Below, piece by piece: positions 1 to 8,633 of a stretch of DNA of 19,403 nt (position 1 is the first letter of the stretch; every line of letters begins with the position of its first letter). A program made the translations under genes and the position numbers. The stretch is from CAVTWD01 sp963738325. GTDB lineage: Bacteria; Actinomycetota; Acidimicrobiia; Acidimicrobiales; Ilumatobacteraceae. The stretch covers positions 1 to 19,403 of the forward strand of contig CAVTWD010000019.1 in the NCBI GenBank assembly GCA_963738325.1, written 5' to 3'. The notes under the pieces are model-generated. The model searched no databases. It saw nothing but the letters and a program-made list of their open reading frames with translations, and was not told where the DNA came from.

Positions 1-248
1 CAACAGCGTCCGGGCATGGGAGCCCGCCGCCGCGCTGATGGCGGGGCCCGACGGCCTGGACAGCGCTGCGCGAGGTCATCGCCGGCGCCCCGCAATGGCT
101 GGCGCCGGAAGGATCGTTGGTCTGCGAGATCGGCGCCACCGAGGCAGCGGCCGTCCTCGCCCTGGCTGAGTCAGCCGGCCTCGTCGACACCCGCGTCGAG
201 CCCGACCTGGCTGGCCGGGACCGCATCCTCGTCGCCACACGGTCATAG
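1..248 (+). CDS. prmC: PrmC/HemK release factor glutamine methyltransferase, C-terminal fragment
   Basis: This is the 3' end of a gene that starts before the window. PrmC methylates the glutamine of the GGQ motif in peptide-chain release factors RF1/RF2 in the cytoplasm. The readable C-terminus runs WEPAAALMAGPDGLD, then ALREVIAGAPQWLAPEGSL, then CEIG, and ends DLAGRDRILVATRS before a TAG at 246-248. The order 'EP..AL..G.DGLD..R.', 'L.P.G.L..E.G' and a terminal 'DLAGRDR' is typical of this family. The frame before about 61 and the frame from 63 onward differ by one base; an extra A at about 62 explains it and is probably a sequencing error. The S-adenosylmethionine and NPPY motifs lie outside the window. 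I am confident of the family despite the short fragment. Confidence 0.85.
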
Positions 249-257
249 AGCTTCACC

Positions 258-281
258 GACCGCCTGCATCACGAGGCGGTC
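258..281. terminator. Hairpin between convergent prmC and tetR
   Basis: A perfect 8-bp inverted repeat, GACCGCCT and AGGCGGTC, surrounds an 8-base loop ten bases after the prmC stop. The neighbouring tetR-type gene converges on it from the right. No T-run follows, which is common for actinobacterial terminators. A terminator role is inferred from position and stem quality only. Confidence 0.55.
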
Positions 282-332
282 ACAATGCAGGCGGGCATGA
301 CCGGCCCGACTCCGGTGGCCCCGGTCTGCGGC

Positions 333-970
333 TCAGTCGGCGCGGCAGGCCACGCAGGAGGGCGGCGTTCGTCGTCTCGAAGTGGCTCCGCAATCACGGC
401 GACGAAGCCCATGCACGGCCAGCTCGAGGCTGACCAGGCCGTGGCAGGTGGACCAATCCCCTCGGCGATGGGAGAGGATGGACCGGCCCGGAGCGCGCTG
501 CGGTCGATCGCGCAGGCGGACGGCCTCGACCAGCACGCCGAAGGCGCTCGGTGGAGTCGAGCTTGCACGGTGCCGAGGGCGCGGAGTTCGGGATGGCCCG
601 GCTGAACGTGGATGGCGTCTTTTCCGCCGGCGACTCGAGGGCGAAGCGGCGGTAGCGGCCGGCTGCCCTGAGCAGGTCCTCGACCGGGTCGGCGCTCCGG
701 GGCACGGTGGCCAGGCGGCATGCTGGAGGCGGTGGAAGCCGTCGAGGAAGGGCGCCTCGACGAGGCCCTGCTTGCCGCCGAAGCGGGAGTGAGCGCCCAT
801 CGCCGGACACGCCGGCCTCGGCGGCGACCCGGCGGACCAACAGCGCATCCGGCCCCTCCTCCGCCAGCAGGCGAGCGGGCGGAGCACCGAGTGGCGCCTG
901 CTCCACTGCGTCGCTCTCGGGCACCCCGGCGCGGCAGCGCGCCGCGGCCGCGGCTGATGCGGCGACCCAT
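333..970 (-). CDS. TetR-family transcriptional regulator (frameshifted)
   Basis: This is a predicted repressor of the divergent exporter. The recoverable protein has a TetR N-terminal helix-turn-helix: ARLLAEEGPDALLVRRVAAE, then AGVS, then a shifted frame reading MGAHSRFGGKQGLVEA and FLDGFHRLQHA. The ligand-binding half reads ALESPAE, FSRAIP, FGVLVEAVRL and CHGLVSLELAVHGLRRRD, and the frame ends at a stop at 333-335. The 'W.T.HGLVSLEL' signature is common in TetR proteins of the TetR_C_13/WHG type. At least three frame changes are needed (near 925, 800 and in the second half), so no single open frame covers it. The ATG at 970 gives about 212 codons, a normal TetR length. An upstream in-frame start at 1023 would lie inside the operator island and is less likely. 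Ligand unknown. Confidence 0.75.
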
Positions 971-1013
971 CGTCGAGCTATCTCGGTCGTCCCGAGGCGT
1001 GACGCCGGTAGTC

Positions 1014-1045
1014 TTGATGACACTGTTATAACATTGTTCTATCAA
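1014..1045. promoter_or_regulatory. AT-rich operator/promoter island between tetR and the MFS gene
   Basis: In DNA that is otherwise very GC-rich, this 30-bp stretch is mostly A/T. It contains the perfect palindrome TGTTATAACA (1024-1033), flanked by TTGAT (1014-1018) and ATCAA (1041-1045), which are complementary to each other. For the rightward exporter, TTGATG at 1014-1019 and TTCTAT at 1037-1042 are spaced 17 bp apart like -35/-10 boxes. TetR regulators commonly bind such palindromes in the divergent spacer. The autoregulation and exporter-repression roles are inferred. Confidence 0.55.
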
Positions 1046-1087
1046 TGAGGCAACCCGGTCGAACGTCCGAACCAAAGGACCTCAGGA

Positions 1088-2717
1088 ATGGATGCTGCCA
1101 CGATCCACCGACGCCGCTGGTGGATCCTCGGCGTGCTCTGCCTCTCGTGCTGCTGGTGACGCGTCGACAACACGATCGTCAACGTCGCCTTGCCCACGAT
1201 CAGCCGCGACCTCGCCGCGACCACGAGCCAGCTGCAGTGGGTCGTCGACGCCTACACGCTCGTCTTCGCCGGGCTGCTGCTCCTGGGCGGCCACCTGGGC
1301 GACCGGTTCGGCCGCGGCGCCGGAGCTCCAGGCGGGGATGCGTGGCGTTCGCCCTGACCTCCCTCGCTGACGTCTTCGCCGGCAACGCCGGCCAGCTGAT
1401 CACCGGCCGGGCCCTGATGGGCGCCAGCGCCGCGCTGATCTACCCCGCGACGCTCGCCCTGCTCACCGACCTTCACGGACCGGCGCGAGCGCGCCGCCGC
1501 GATCGGTATCTGGTCGGGCGTGACCGGCCTGGCGGTCGCCCTCGGGCCGGTTACCGGCGGCTGGCTGCTGGAGCACTTCGCCTGGGGCTCGGTGATGTTG
1601 GTCAACGTGCCCGTTCGCGCGGTGGCGCTGCTGGCCGGTCTGGGCTGCTGCCGACGTCGCGCGACGCTCCCGCGACGGTTCGACACGGTGGGCTGGTTCG
1701 GCTCGGTCGTCGGCATCGGGCCGCTGGTCTGGACGACCATCGAGGCGCCCTCGCACGGCTGGGCCTCGGCGCGACCATCGTCGGGCTACGCCGGTGCTGC
1801 CCGGCTCTGGCGGCGTTCATCGGCCTGGGAGCTGCGAGCGGACCGACCCGATGCTCGACATGCGGTTGTTCCGCAACCCGCGGTTCTCGGCCGCGAGCGG
1901 GGCCATGGCGCTGGCGTTCTTCGGCCTGTTCGGCTTCATCTTCCTGATCACGCAGTACTTCCAGGTCGTCCGCGGCTACTCGACCCTGCGGGCCGGCGTC
2001 GCGACGCTGCCGTTCGCGCTGGTGACCGGAGCGGTGTCACCGCTCGGCCGGATCGTCCGATGCGGCTCGGCACCAAGGTGCTGGTCACCGGAGGGCTGCT
2101 GACCATGAGCAGCGGTTTCGTCGTGGCGGCGACCACCGGGCTCGACACGGCGTACTGGGGTCGGATCGTGGTCTCGATGGTGCTGATGGCGGCGGGGCTG
2201 GCGCTCGCCGTGAGCCCGGCCACCGAGGCGATCATGGGCTCGCTGCCGGTCAGCCAGGCCGGGGCCGGCTCGGCCGTCAACGACACGGTGCGTGAGCTCG
2301 GCGGCACGTTGGGCGTCGCGGTGCGTCGGCTCGACTCTCTCCGTCTACGGCCCGCGGGTGGTCGACGGGCTCGCGCCGGCCTGCCCCTGCCGGCACGGGC
2401 GCTGGCGGGCGGCGAAGGGCTCCGTCGGCGCCACCATCGCCGTCGCCACAGGCTGGGCCCGAGGGCGGCCAGGTCATCGTCGAACGCCGCCCGCACCGCG
2501 TCGTCGACGGGCTCGGCGCCGCGGCTCGTCGTGGCCGCCGGCGGACGTCGTTCGCTCGGCGCGCTGCGTGGCCCGCGTGACCTGGCCGCCCGGCCCGGGT
2601 GGCGGTCCAGGCGCGGCGCCGGCCGAGGCTGGTGCCGGAGGCCTGCGACGCCGCGGCCACGGATCGCGGGACGGCGAGGTCGCCGGGGCTGGAGCGGTGC
2701 TGCCGTGCGCCGACTGA
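1088..2717 (+). CDS. DHA2-type MFS drug exporter, EmrB/QacA family (frameshifted)
   Basis: This is an integral membrane proton-coupled exporter with 14 expected transmembrane segments. After ATG 1088 the protein begins MDAATIHRRRWWILGVLCLS. A one-base loss near 1150 creates a false stop and a one-base gain a few codons later restores the frame at VDN, giving the family motif around VDNTIVNVALPTI. Further segments can be read: WVVDAYTLVFAGLLLLGGHL, GDRFGR, LITGRALMGASAALIYPATL, GVTGLAVALGPVTGGWLLEH, FFGLFGFIFLITQYFQV and AGAGSAVNDTVRELGGTLGV. AAAGGA at 1074-1079 is a good ribosome-binding site 8 bases before the ATG. Ten or so indels break it. The last segment after about 2400 is badly scrambled, so the end may lie anywhere between about 2590 and 2725. 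Control by the adjacent TetR regulator is likely; substrate unknown. Confidence 0.8.
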
Positions 2718-2719
2718 TG

Positions 2720-4866
2720 GGCTGATCCGCCAACGGACTCGGGCCCCCGCAGGAAGTCCAGCTGCAGGAGCAGGAGGTTCTCGGCGACCACCTCCTGCGG
2801 GGTCATGTGGGTCACCCCGAGACGGCAGGACCTCGTGCGGCGGCCGGCGGCCAGGAGGGCCGACGACAGCCGGAGGGTGTGCGCCACCACCACGTTGTCG
2901 TCGGCGAAGCCGTGGACGAGCAGCAGCGGCCGCTCGAGGCGCGGCGGCGTCGGCCAGCAGCGACGATGCGGTCGTAGGCCTCGGGCTCGGTCGGCCGGAT
3001 GGCCGAGGTAGCGCTCGGTGTAGTGCGTGTCGTAGAGCCGCCAGTCGGTGACCGGCGCGCCGGCGACGGCCGCGTGGAAGACGTCGGGGCGGCGGAGCAC
3101 GGCCAGCGCGGCGAGGTAGCCCCCGAAGCTCCAGCCCCGGATGGCCACGCGGTCCAGGTCGAGGCGGATGCTGCTCGGCGGCGGCGTGGAGCGCCGCGAT
3201 CTGGTCTTCGAGGACCGGGTCGGCGAGGTCGAGGTGGACGGCGCGCTCCCAGTCGTGGCCCCGGCCGGGGGTGCCGCGACCGTCGGCAACGACCACCGCG
3301 AAGCCCTGGTCGGCGAACCACTGCGAGGTGGGGTAGCCGTTGCGGGCGCCGCACCACCCGCTGCGCGTGCGGGCCCGCCGTAGGGGTCGAGGAGGACCGG
3401 GAGCGGGCGGTGCCGACCCTCGTGGTCGGGGGAAGGAGCACCGCGGTCGCGATGGCCCGGTCGCCGGCCCGCAGCAGCGTCGACCGAGGCCGGACGAGCG
3501 CGGCCTCGGCGTGGTTCACCAGCTCGGCCGCCCGACGACGCGCACTCGCGCTGCGCTCGTCCTCGAGCGTCGACGAGCGCACCACGACCGTCTTGCCGCC
3601 ACCCCAGCCGCCGTGCACGCCGGGCGTCGTCGGTCGGGGGCTCGGCCGTCGGCGCCGCCGCTGAAGCGCCACAGCCCGATGCTCGGTCGCGTCATCGACC
3701 GGGTTGGCCGTGAAGAGCGACGTGTGCGCCGATGACGGCCACGACCGCTGCGGACCTGGAGCTCGGGCGGGGTCAGCGGCATCGCTCGACGGTGACAGGC
3801 GGCGGGCGCCCTCGTGGTCCGCTGCCATCACGACCCGGCCGTCGTCCAGCACAGCCGGCACGCCGTGCACCAGCTCGACCCAGACGTCGTCGCTCGTCCT
3901 CGAAGAGCGCCGTCGTGGCGCCCGTGGCGGGATCGGCGGCCAGCACCTCGACGTGGCGCTGGTCCCGGCTCTGGACGGTGAGCACGATCCGTTCCGGCTC
4001 CGGCCACGCACGTCGGCCAGGTAGGGGAGCGCGCTCGCGGTCCCACGAGATCTCCTGGCGCGGCCGTCGAGGCCGAGCACCCAGAGCGAGACCTCGGCGT
4101 TGGCCGTACCGGCCGCCGGGTAGGCGACCTCGACCGGCGCTCGCTCGGGCTGGGGCGGGGTCGGCGATCCACCAGCGGGCACCGGCGACGGTCGACCCGG
4201 GCGGCCACGACGGCCGAGCCGTCGGGCGCCCACCAGTAGCCGCGGGTCCGGCCCATCTCCTCGGCGGCGACGAACTCGGCCGACCCCCACGTGACCTCGG
4301 GATCCTCATCGCCGGCCAGGGCTCCGGCTGGTGCCGTCGAGCTCGGCCAGGCGCAGCGTCCGCGCCGCGGACGTAGGCCAGCCGGCGCCCGGTCGGGGTC
4401 GGGCCGGGGGTCGAAGACCGGCCCGTCGACCGCGCAGCTCCCGGGCCACCCCCGAGACGCAAGCCGGCCACGAACAGCCGGCCCGACAGCGCGAACGCGG
4501 CGACGGTGACGTCTGGCGGTGGTCGCGTAGGCGACGATGCCCGCCGGCCTGCTCCCGGGCCCGCTCGCGCCGGGCCCGCTCGGCGGCCGGCAGGTCGCTC
4601 GTCGCCGCCTGCCAGGAGCACGAGGGGATCGGCCACGAGCCGCTCCCGGCCGGGTCGTCCGGCGACGGCGCGTCGAGCACCCACAGGCAACCACGGGATC
4701 GCCGCCGCCGCGGGACCGGAGCGAACACGACCCGGCGACCGTCGGGCGAGACCGTGAGCGTGCGGGGCTCGCCGAGCGTCAGCCGGCGGGTGCGGGCGTA
4801 CTGCCGGGGGAACGTGTCCCCTGAGGCGGGGCCGTCTGACGCGGCACCGGCGGCCGATGCCGGCAC
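2720..4866 (-). CDS. S9-family serine peptidase, dipeptidyl-peptidase IV-like (frameshifted)
   Basis: The catalytic half is clear: DPYGGPHAQRV-like start, then FAVVVADGRGTPGRGHDWER, LEDQIAALHAAAEQH, VAIRGWSFGGYLAALAVLRR, GAPVTDWRLYDTHYTERYLG, LLLVHGFADDNVVVAHTLRL and GVTHMTPQEVVAENLLLLQL. This supplies the S9 triad: Ser in GWSFGGY (3116-3136), Asp in ADDN (near 2905) and His in THMT (near 2808). The N-terminal half, DTFPRQYARTRRLTLGEPR followed by VSPDGRRVVF, belongs to the eight-bladed propeller seen in DPP-IV-type enzymes. No signal peptide is visible, so it is probably cytoplasmic. The usual product is a peptidase that removes dipeptides or cleaves after proline. The listed start is GTG 4866; a start at ATG 4945, coupled to the preceding repeat, is possible if one base is wrong. 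The 3' end is uncertain because frames run into the convergent exporter gene. Total about 715 codons, normal for the family. Confidence 0.85.
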
Positions 4867-4882
4867 GCCGCTCGCTGTGCCT

Positions 4883-4945
4883 TCACCGTCCGCGCCCTCC
4901 GGGGTAAGCTGCGGAAATGTCGGAGACGAGCCCCTCGCCGCTCAT
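4883..4945 (-). other. 20-codon micro-ORF after the tandem repeat, or true 5' end of the S9 gene
   Basis: The last repeat unit ends in ATGA at 4945-4942. The ATG there opens a 20-codon frame beginning MSGEGLVSDISAAYPGG and stopping at 4883-4885. The S9 peptidase frame is open across the same bases, reading TFPQLTPEGADGEGTASG just upstream of GTG 4866, and its first upstream stop is the TGA at 4942-4944. One base of indel error around 4920 would join MSGEGLVSD to this frame and make ATG 4945 the S9 start. Which reading is right cannot be settled from this sequence. Confidence 0.35.
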
Positions 4946-5045
4946 CGATATCCGCTCTCGGCCGCTCGGGCCACTCGCTCGCTCCGCTCGCTCATCGATC
5001 CCCGCTCCCGGCCGCTCGGGCCATTCGCTCGCTCCGCTCGCTCAT
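4941..5045 (-). repeat. Two tandem 50-bp micro-ORF repeat units (locus A)
   Basis: Two adjacent units (4991-5040 and 4941-4990), each exactly 50 bp, differ at only a few bases. Read leftward, the first unit starts ATGAGCGAGCGGAGCGAGCG and encodes MSERSERMARAAGSGDR; its TGA (4994-4992) overlaps the next ATG (4995-4993). The second encodes MSERSERVARAAESGYR and again ends in ATGA (4945-4942). The first ATG (5045-5043) overlaps the TGA stop of the alcohol dehydrogenase gene (5044-5042). A purine-rich GGGAGCGGGG precedes the ATGA that closes the first unit. The same element recurs near 12000 and 14800. It is certain as a repeat; whether the peptides are made is unknown. Confidence 0.9.
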
Positions 5046-6127
5046 GGTTGCACCAGGATCTTGGCGTGGGCGTCGGGGTGGCCGAGGTCGGCGAAGGCTT
5101 GCGGCACGCCGTCGACCGTGACCGACCCCGTGATCATTGGCTCCAGGTCGACCTTGCCCTCGGCGATGGCCAGCAGGGCGGCCGCGAACTCGTGAGGCTC
5201 GTAGCCCAGCACGAACTGCAGCGACAGCTCCTTGCCGATGCCGATGATGGGCCGCACCGTGTCGGCCTCCAGGCACGCGCCGACCACGGTGATGCGGGTG
5301 CCCTTCGGCGCCATGCGCATGCAGGCGTCGAGCATCCCCGGCACGCCCACGGCCTCGAAGATGACGACCGCGACGCGAGTGCCGTCCACACGCCGCCAGG
5401 CTGCGATGGCCGGCTCGATGCCGGGGTCGACCACCTCGTCCGCACCCAGCCGCTCGGCCAGCGCCCGGCGGGCCGGCGAGAGGTCCGCCGCGACGACGGG
5501 GCTCACACCCCGTTGCTTCAGGTCGGCGATGACGGCGAGGCCGATGGGGCCACACCCGAGTACGACCGCGGCGTCGTCGCTGCGGATGCCGCTCTTGGCC
5601 ACCGCGTGCACGCCGACGGCGAACGGTTCGGTCAGGGCCGCGAGCCGGGGCTCCAGGCCGTTCGGGACCTTCAGCGCCAGCAGGTCGTTGAGCACGATCC
5701 GCTCCGCGTAGCCGCCGGGGTAGTGGTTGGAGAAGCCGATGGCATGGACGCCGGCGGCGTCGAACGCGGCCGGCATGGAGACGACGACGTCGCCCTCGGC
5801 CAGGTTCTCGCACCCGGGTCCCAGCTCGACGACCTCGCAGCAGAACTCGTGGCCCATGATCGTCGGCTGGTCGGCCTGGAAGGGGACCGGGTCGAGCGGG
5901 CCGGGTGGGTTCTCGGCGGCCAGCTCGTCGCGCAGCGCCAACGACTCTGCGCCGTGTTGCAGGAGGTGGAGGTCGCTCCCGCAGATGCCGCAGGCCAGGA
6001 CCCGTGCGAGGGCCTGGCCGGACTGGGGGACGGGTTCGGGGACGTCGTCGACGGTCAGCGCCCACTGGCGCATCACTGCGGCTCGCATCGGGGTGAGCGT
6101 AGGCGGGGGCTGCCGCCGGGCAGCCAT
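5042..6127 (-). CDS. Zinc-type alcohol dehydrogenase (MDR superfamily)
   Basis: The frame is intact, 361 codons. It is a medium-chain NAD(P)-dependent dehydrogenase that oxidises an alcohol or polyol, or reduces an aldehyde. Near residues 45-52 is CGICGSDLHLLQHG, the catalytic zinc Cys in GIC; near 90 is IMGHEFCCEVVELGPG with the zinc His-Glu pair; later come EPFAVGVHAV and the Rossmann motif VVLGCGPIGLAVIADLK. The C-terminus HAKILVQP is typical. The four-cysteine structural zinc lobe usually found just after the GHE region is absent. Family alignment favours the internal ATG at 6088 (MRAAVMRQWALTVDDVPEP); the ATG at 6127 adds 13 residues. The gene follows the nucleoside hydrolase by 12 bases, so the two are probably co-transcribed. 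Its TGA overlaps the ATG of the first repeat unit downstream. Substrate cannot be assigned. Confidence 0.9.
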   Translation of the reverse strand: MAARRQPPPTLTPMRAAVMRQWALTVDDVPEPVPQSGQALARVLACGICGSDLHLLQHGAESLALRDELAAENPPGPLDPVPFQADQPTIMGHEFCCEVVELGPGCENLAEGDVVVSMPAAFDAAGVHAIGFSNHYPGGYAERIVLNDLLALKVPNGLEPRLAALTEPFAVGVHAVAKSGIRSDDAAVVLGCGPIGLAVIADLKQRGVSPVVAADLSPARRALAERLGADEVVDPGIEPAIAAWRRVDGTRVAVVIFEAVGVPGMLDACMRMAPKGTRITVVGACLEADTVRPIIGIGKELSLQFVLGYEPHEFAAALLAIAEGKVDLEPMITGSVTVDGVPQAFADLGHPDAHAKILVQP

Positions 6128-6139
6128 GGACGAGGCGGG

Positions 6140-7065
6140 TCAGGGGAACGAGGCGACCGCGTCCAGGATGACCTGGAAGCCGGCCTCCTCGTCGATGGAC
6201 ATCAGCAGCTCACGTTCGGCGCCGGCCGGTCCTTCAGCGTGCGCAGGTCGACGACGGTCATGCCTCGGGTGTGCGGTCCGCCGGTCTCGACGACGACGTG
6301 GGCGGCCCGGCGGGTGAAGAGGTCGGGATGGGTGAGGGCGAGCACCGCGCACACGTCGTGGACCGGCGCGCCGACGAAGCCCTCGTGGCGCGTGATGTAG
6401 GTCGTGGCGAAGAACTCGAGCAGCTGGCCGAGGAGCGGCCCGAGGCGGTTGGGCATCGCCCGGAGGGTGGCGAGGCGCTCGGGCGTCGTCTGGAGCTCGT
6501 GGGTCAGGTGGAGCCCGGCCTGGATCAGCGGTCCGCCGTAGTCGAAGACGACGGCCGCGGCCTCCGGGTCGGCCCAGATGTTGAACTCGGCCACCGCGGT
6601 GCGGTTGCCGACCGTGGCGCTGCCGCCCATGAGCGAGATGCCGGCGATGCGGTCGGGCAGGTCGGGCGCCCGGCGCAGCGCGAGGGCGATGTTGGTCAGC
6701 GGTCCGGTCGGCACGAGCCACACGCCCTCCCGGGCGCGGGCGGTCTCGACGATGAAGGCCACCGCGTCCTCGCCCGCCACCGCTCGCTCGGCTCGGGGAG
6801 GTCGGCGCCGTCCAGCCCGCTCTCGCCGTGCACGTAGCCGGCGTGGACGGGCGGGGCCAGCAGCGGGCGGGCGGCGCCCTGGTGGACCGGCGCGTCGATG
6901 GCCGAGCAGATCGAGGATGACCAGGGCGTTGCGGGTCGTGCGCTCGATCGGCGCGTTGCCGGCCACCGTCGTCACCCCGAGCAGCTCGGTGTGGCGCGCC
7001 GCGACGACGAGCGCGATCGCGTCGTCGTGGCCGGGGTCGCAGTCGACGATGACGGGCACCGCCAT
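6140..7065 (-). CDS. Inosine-uridine-preferring nucleoside hydrolase family protein (frameshifted)
   Basis: This enzyme class cleaves the N-glycosidic bond of ribonucleosides to free base and ribose. The N-terminus MAVPVIVDCDPGHDDAIAL carries the calcium-binding DxDPGxDD signature. Further motifs are GVTTVAGNAPIERTTRNAL, VPTGPLTNIALAL, ISLMGGSATVGNRTAVAEFN followed by DPEAA, and the catalytic-site His-Asp in APVHDVCAVLALTHP. The C-terminus reads MSIDEEAGFQVILDAVASFP in a different frame, so a shift lies near 6230. A second scrambled stretch lies near 6780-6910. GAGGAGGAG just upstream of ATG 7065 is a strong ribosome-binding site. About 308 codons, normal for the family. It sits between a thiolase-like gene and an alcohol dehydrogenase in one leftward run. 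Base preference is unknown. Confidence 0.88.
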
Positions 7066-7112
7066 CGGTGGCTCCTCCTCCTCGCCCGTCCTCGTCGTCG
7101 GTCCTCGTCCGG

Positions 7113-8615
7113 TCAGACGTGCAGCGTGCCGTCGGCGTCGAGGGCGACGGAGCGGCCGACCCACTCGCCCTCGCACAGGGCCGCGGCCGCGTCCGGCGCG
7201 CTCGTCGTCCCCCAGGCCCGCCGCCCGTCGGCCAGCAGGCACGCCGCGATGCCGGTCTCGGGCCGGCCTTCGCGGTCGTGCATCACGGTGTAGGCCTCGA
7301 CGACGGCCGGCCCGGCGGCCTCGGCCGGCGCGGCGAAGGCTCCGCGCCGGGCCGGCGTCGACCTCGTCCTGCGGCGTCGGCGTGGCGGAACCCGTCCGCC
7401 GGCGGGCTCGGTGGCGTAGACGCCGAACGAGTGCTTCGTGACGTAGCCGCCGTTGGCCCAGACGAGGCCCTTGGCGCCGGGGCGGTCCCGCAGGTCGGTC
7501 ATCACGGTCGCGATGGCGTGCATCACGTAGTTGTTCCACGGTCCACCCGCGAACGACAGGCCGCCCGTGCGGGTCAGCTGCCGGTCGAGGCCGAGCCCGA
7601 GCGCCGCCGCGCCGAGCTGCACGGCGGAGGGGAAGCACGAGTACAGGTCGACGACCTCGATGTCGTCCATGCCGAGCCCGGCCAGCTCGAGCACCGTCCG
7701 GCCGCCCGCCCGGATGGCCGGGGTGTCGGCCAGGCGACCAGCGGTTCGACACGAAGGGGTGCTCGTGGCAGTCGGCGCCCGCGTGGGGGAACACCCAGCG
7801 GTCCTCCGGGATGCCGAGCGCGCTCGGCCCGCTCCGCCGAGCACATGAGGAGCGCGGCCGCCTGATCGACGTCGTTGTTCGAGTTCATCAGCTTCGGGTA
7901 CGGGCAGGCCGATCATGCGGTTGGCCGGGCCGGGGGTGCGGATCTCCTCTGCCGACGCGCGCCTGCTGGCTCCACGCGTAGGGGTTGCCGGCGGCGACGG
8001 CCGAGAAGCGGGACCACAGCTCGCTGACCGCGACCAGGTGCTCGTCGACGCCCGCTCCCTGCGGCGGCGCGGACCGCGGTCTCGAACATCGGGTACACCT
8101 GGACGGGCATCACGATGCCCCGGGCCATCTCGTCCGGTGAGCTCATGGCCAGCTCGTGGCCGATCACCCGAGCCGGCGGGGCGTCCTCGGGGAGCTTGGG
8201 CCAGGTGAGGGTGGCGCCGGCCTTCCGGGCCCGCATCCGCGTCCGCCAGGCCTCGCCCCCGGCCAGGATGGCGAGGTCGAGCTCGCCCCGCTGGATCTCC
8301 AGCGCCGCCTCGTTGACCAGCATCTGCGGGCTGTTGCCGCCCGGCGTCGTCACCGCCGTCTCCCGCGGTCGAGAGCCCGAGCTGCTCGGCGAGGAAGTGG
8401 GCCGGGTCGCCGTAGCGCCACGACAGCAGGCTGACCACGCGGACCACGTCGGCCGCGGGGACGCCGGAGAGCTTGGCGTCGGCCGCGGCCCGCTCGACGG
8501 CCTCGGCCATGAGCGCGATCGGGTCGAGCGCGTCGTCGAACCCGTCGGGCCGGCTCGTGACCTGTCCGGCCCCGACGAGGACGGGCGTGCGGGGATCGAG
8601 CGTCGCAGGCGGCAT
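7113..8615 (-). CDS. Thiolase-like protein, acetyl-CoA acetyltransferase (TLP1-type) (frameshifted)
   Basis: The protein starts MPPATLDPRTPVLVGAGQVT and contains SLLSWRYGDPAHFLAEQLGL, then TTPGGNSPQMLVNEAALEIQ, LAILAGGEAWRTRMRARKAG, MNSNNDVDQAAALLMCSAER, FPHAGADCHEHPFVSNRWS, VVDLYSCFPSAVQLGAAALG, GGPWNNYVMHAIATVMTDLR and a C-terminal extension ending ALDADGTLHV. This order matches the thiolase-like family with an added C-terminal domain. The position where ordinary thiolases have the nucleophilic Cys reads GGNSPQ, so acyl transfer by the classic mechanism is doubtful; this is usual in the TLP group. It may handle acyl-CoA or lipid substrates. Frame changes lie near 8355, 8065, 7900, 7740 and 7370. 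About 500 codons. The next gene starts 47 bases downstream. Confidence 0.83.
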   Translation of the reverse strand: MPPATLDPRTPVLVGAGQVTSRPDGFDDALDPIALMAEAVERAAADAKLSGVPAADVVRVVSLLSWRYGDPAHFLAEQLGLSTAGDGGDDAGRQQPADAGQRGGAGDPAGRARPRHPGRGRGLADADAGPEGRRHPHLAQAPRGRPAGSGDRPRAGHELTGRDGPGHRDARPGVPDVRDRGPRRRRERASTSTWSRSASCGPASRPSPPATPTRGASRRASAEEIRTPGPANRMIGLPVPEADELEQRRRSGGRAPHVLGGAGRARSASRRTAGCSPTRAPTATSTPSCRTAGRLADTPAIRAGGRTVLELAGLGMDDIEVVDLYSCFPSAVQLGAAALGLGLDRQLTRTGGLSFAGGPWNNYVMHAIATVMTDLRDRPGAKGLVWANGGYVTKHSFGVYATEPAGGRVPPRRRRRTRSTPARRGAFAAPAEAAGPAVVEAYTVMHDREGRPETGIAACLLADGRRAWGTTSAPDAAAALCEGEWVGRSVALDADGTLHV

Positions 8616-8633
8616 GGCCGGCAGGCTATGCGC

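Noticed and set aside
16..300. Rightward 94-codon frame over the prmC end
   Set aside because: It is out of phase with the conserved PrmC sequence and rich in Arg/Ser/Pro, typical of a shadow frame.
6781..6800. Partial match to the repeat (CGCTCGCTCGGCTCGGGGAG) inside the nucleoside hydrolase gene
   Set aside because: Only a short stretch rich in CGCT matches, there is no ATGA or SER-SER unit, and it lies within a coding region. Likely chance in GC-rich DNA.
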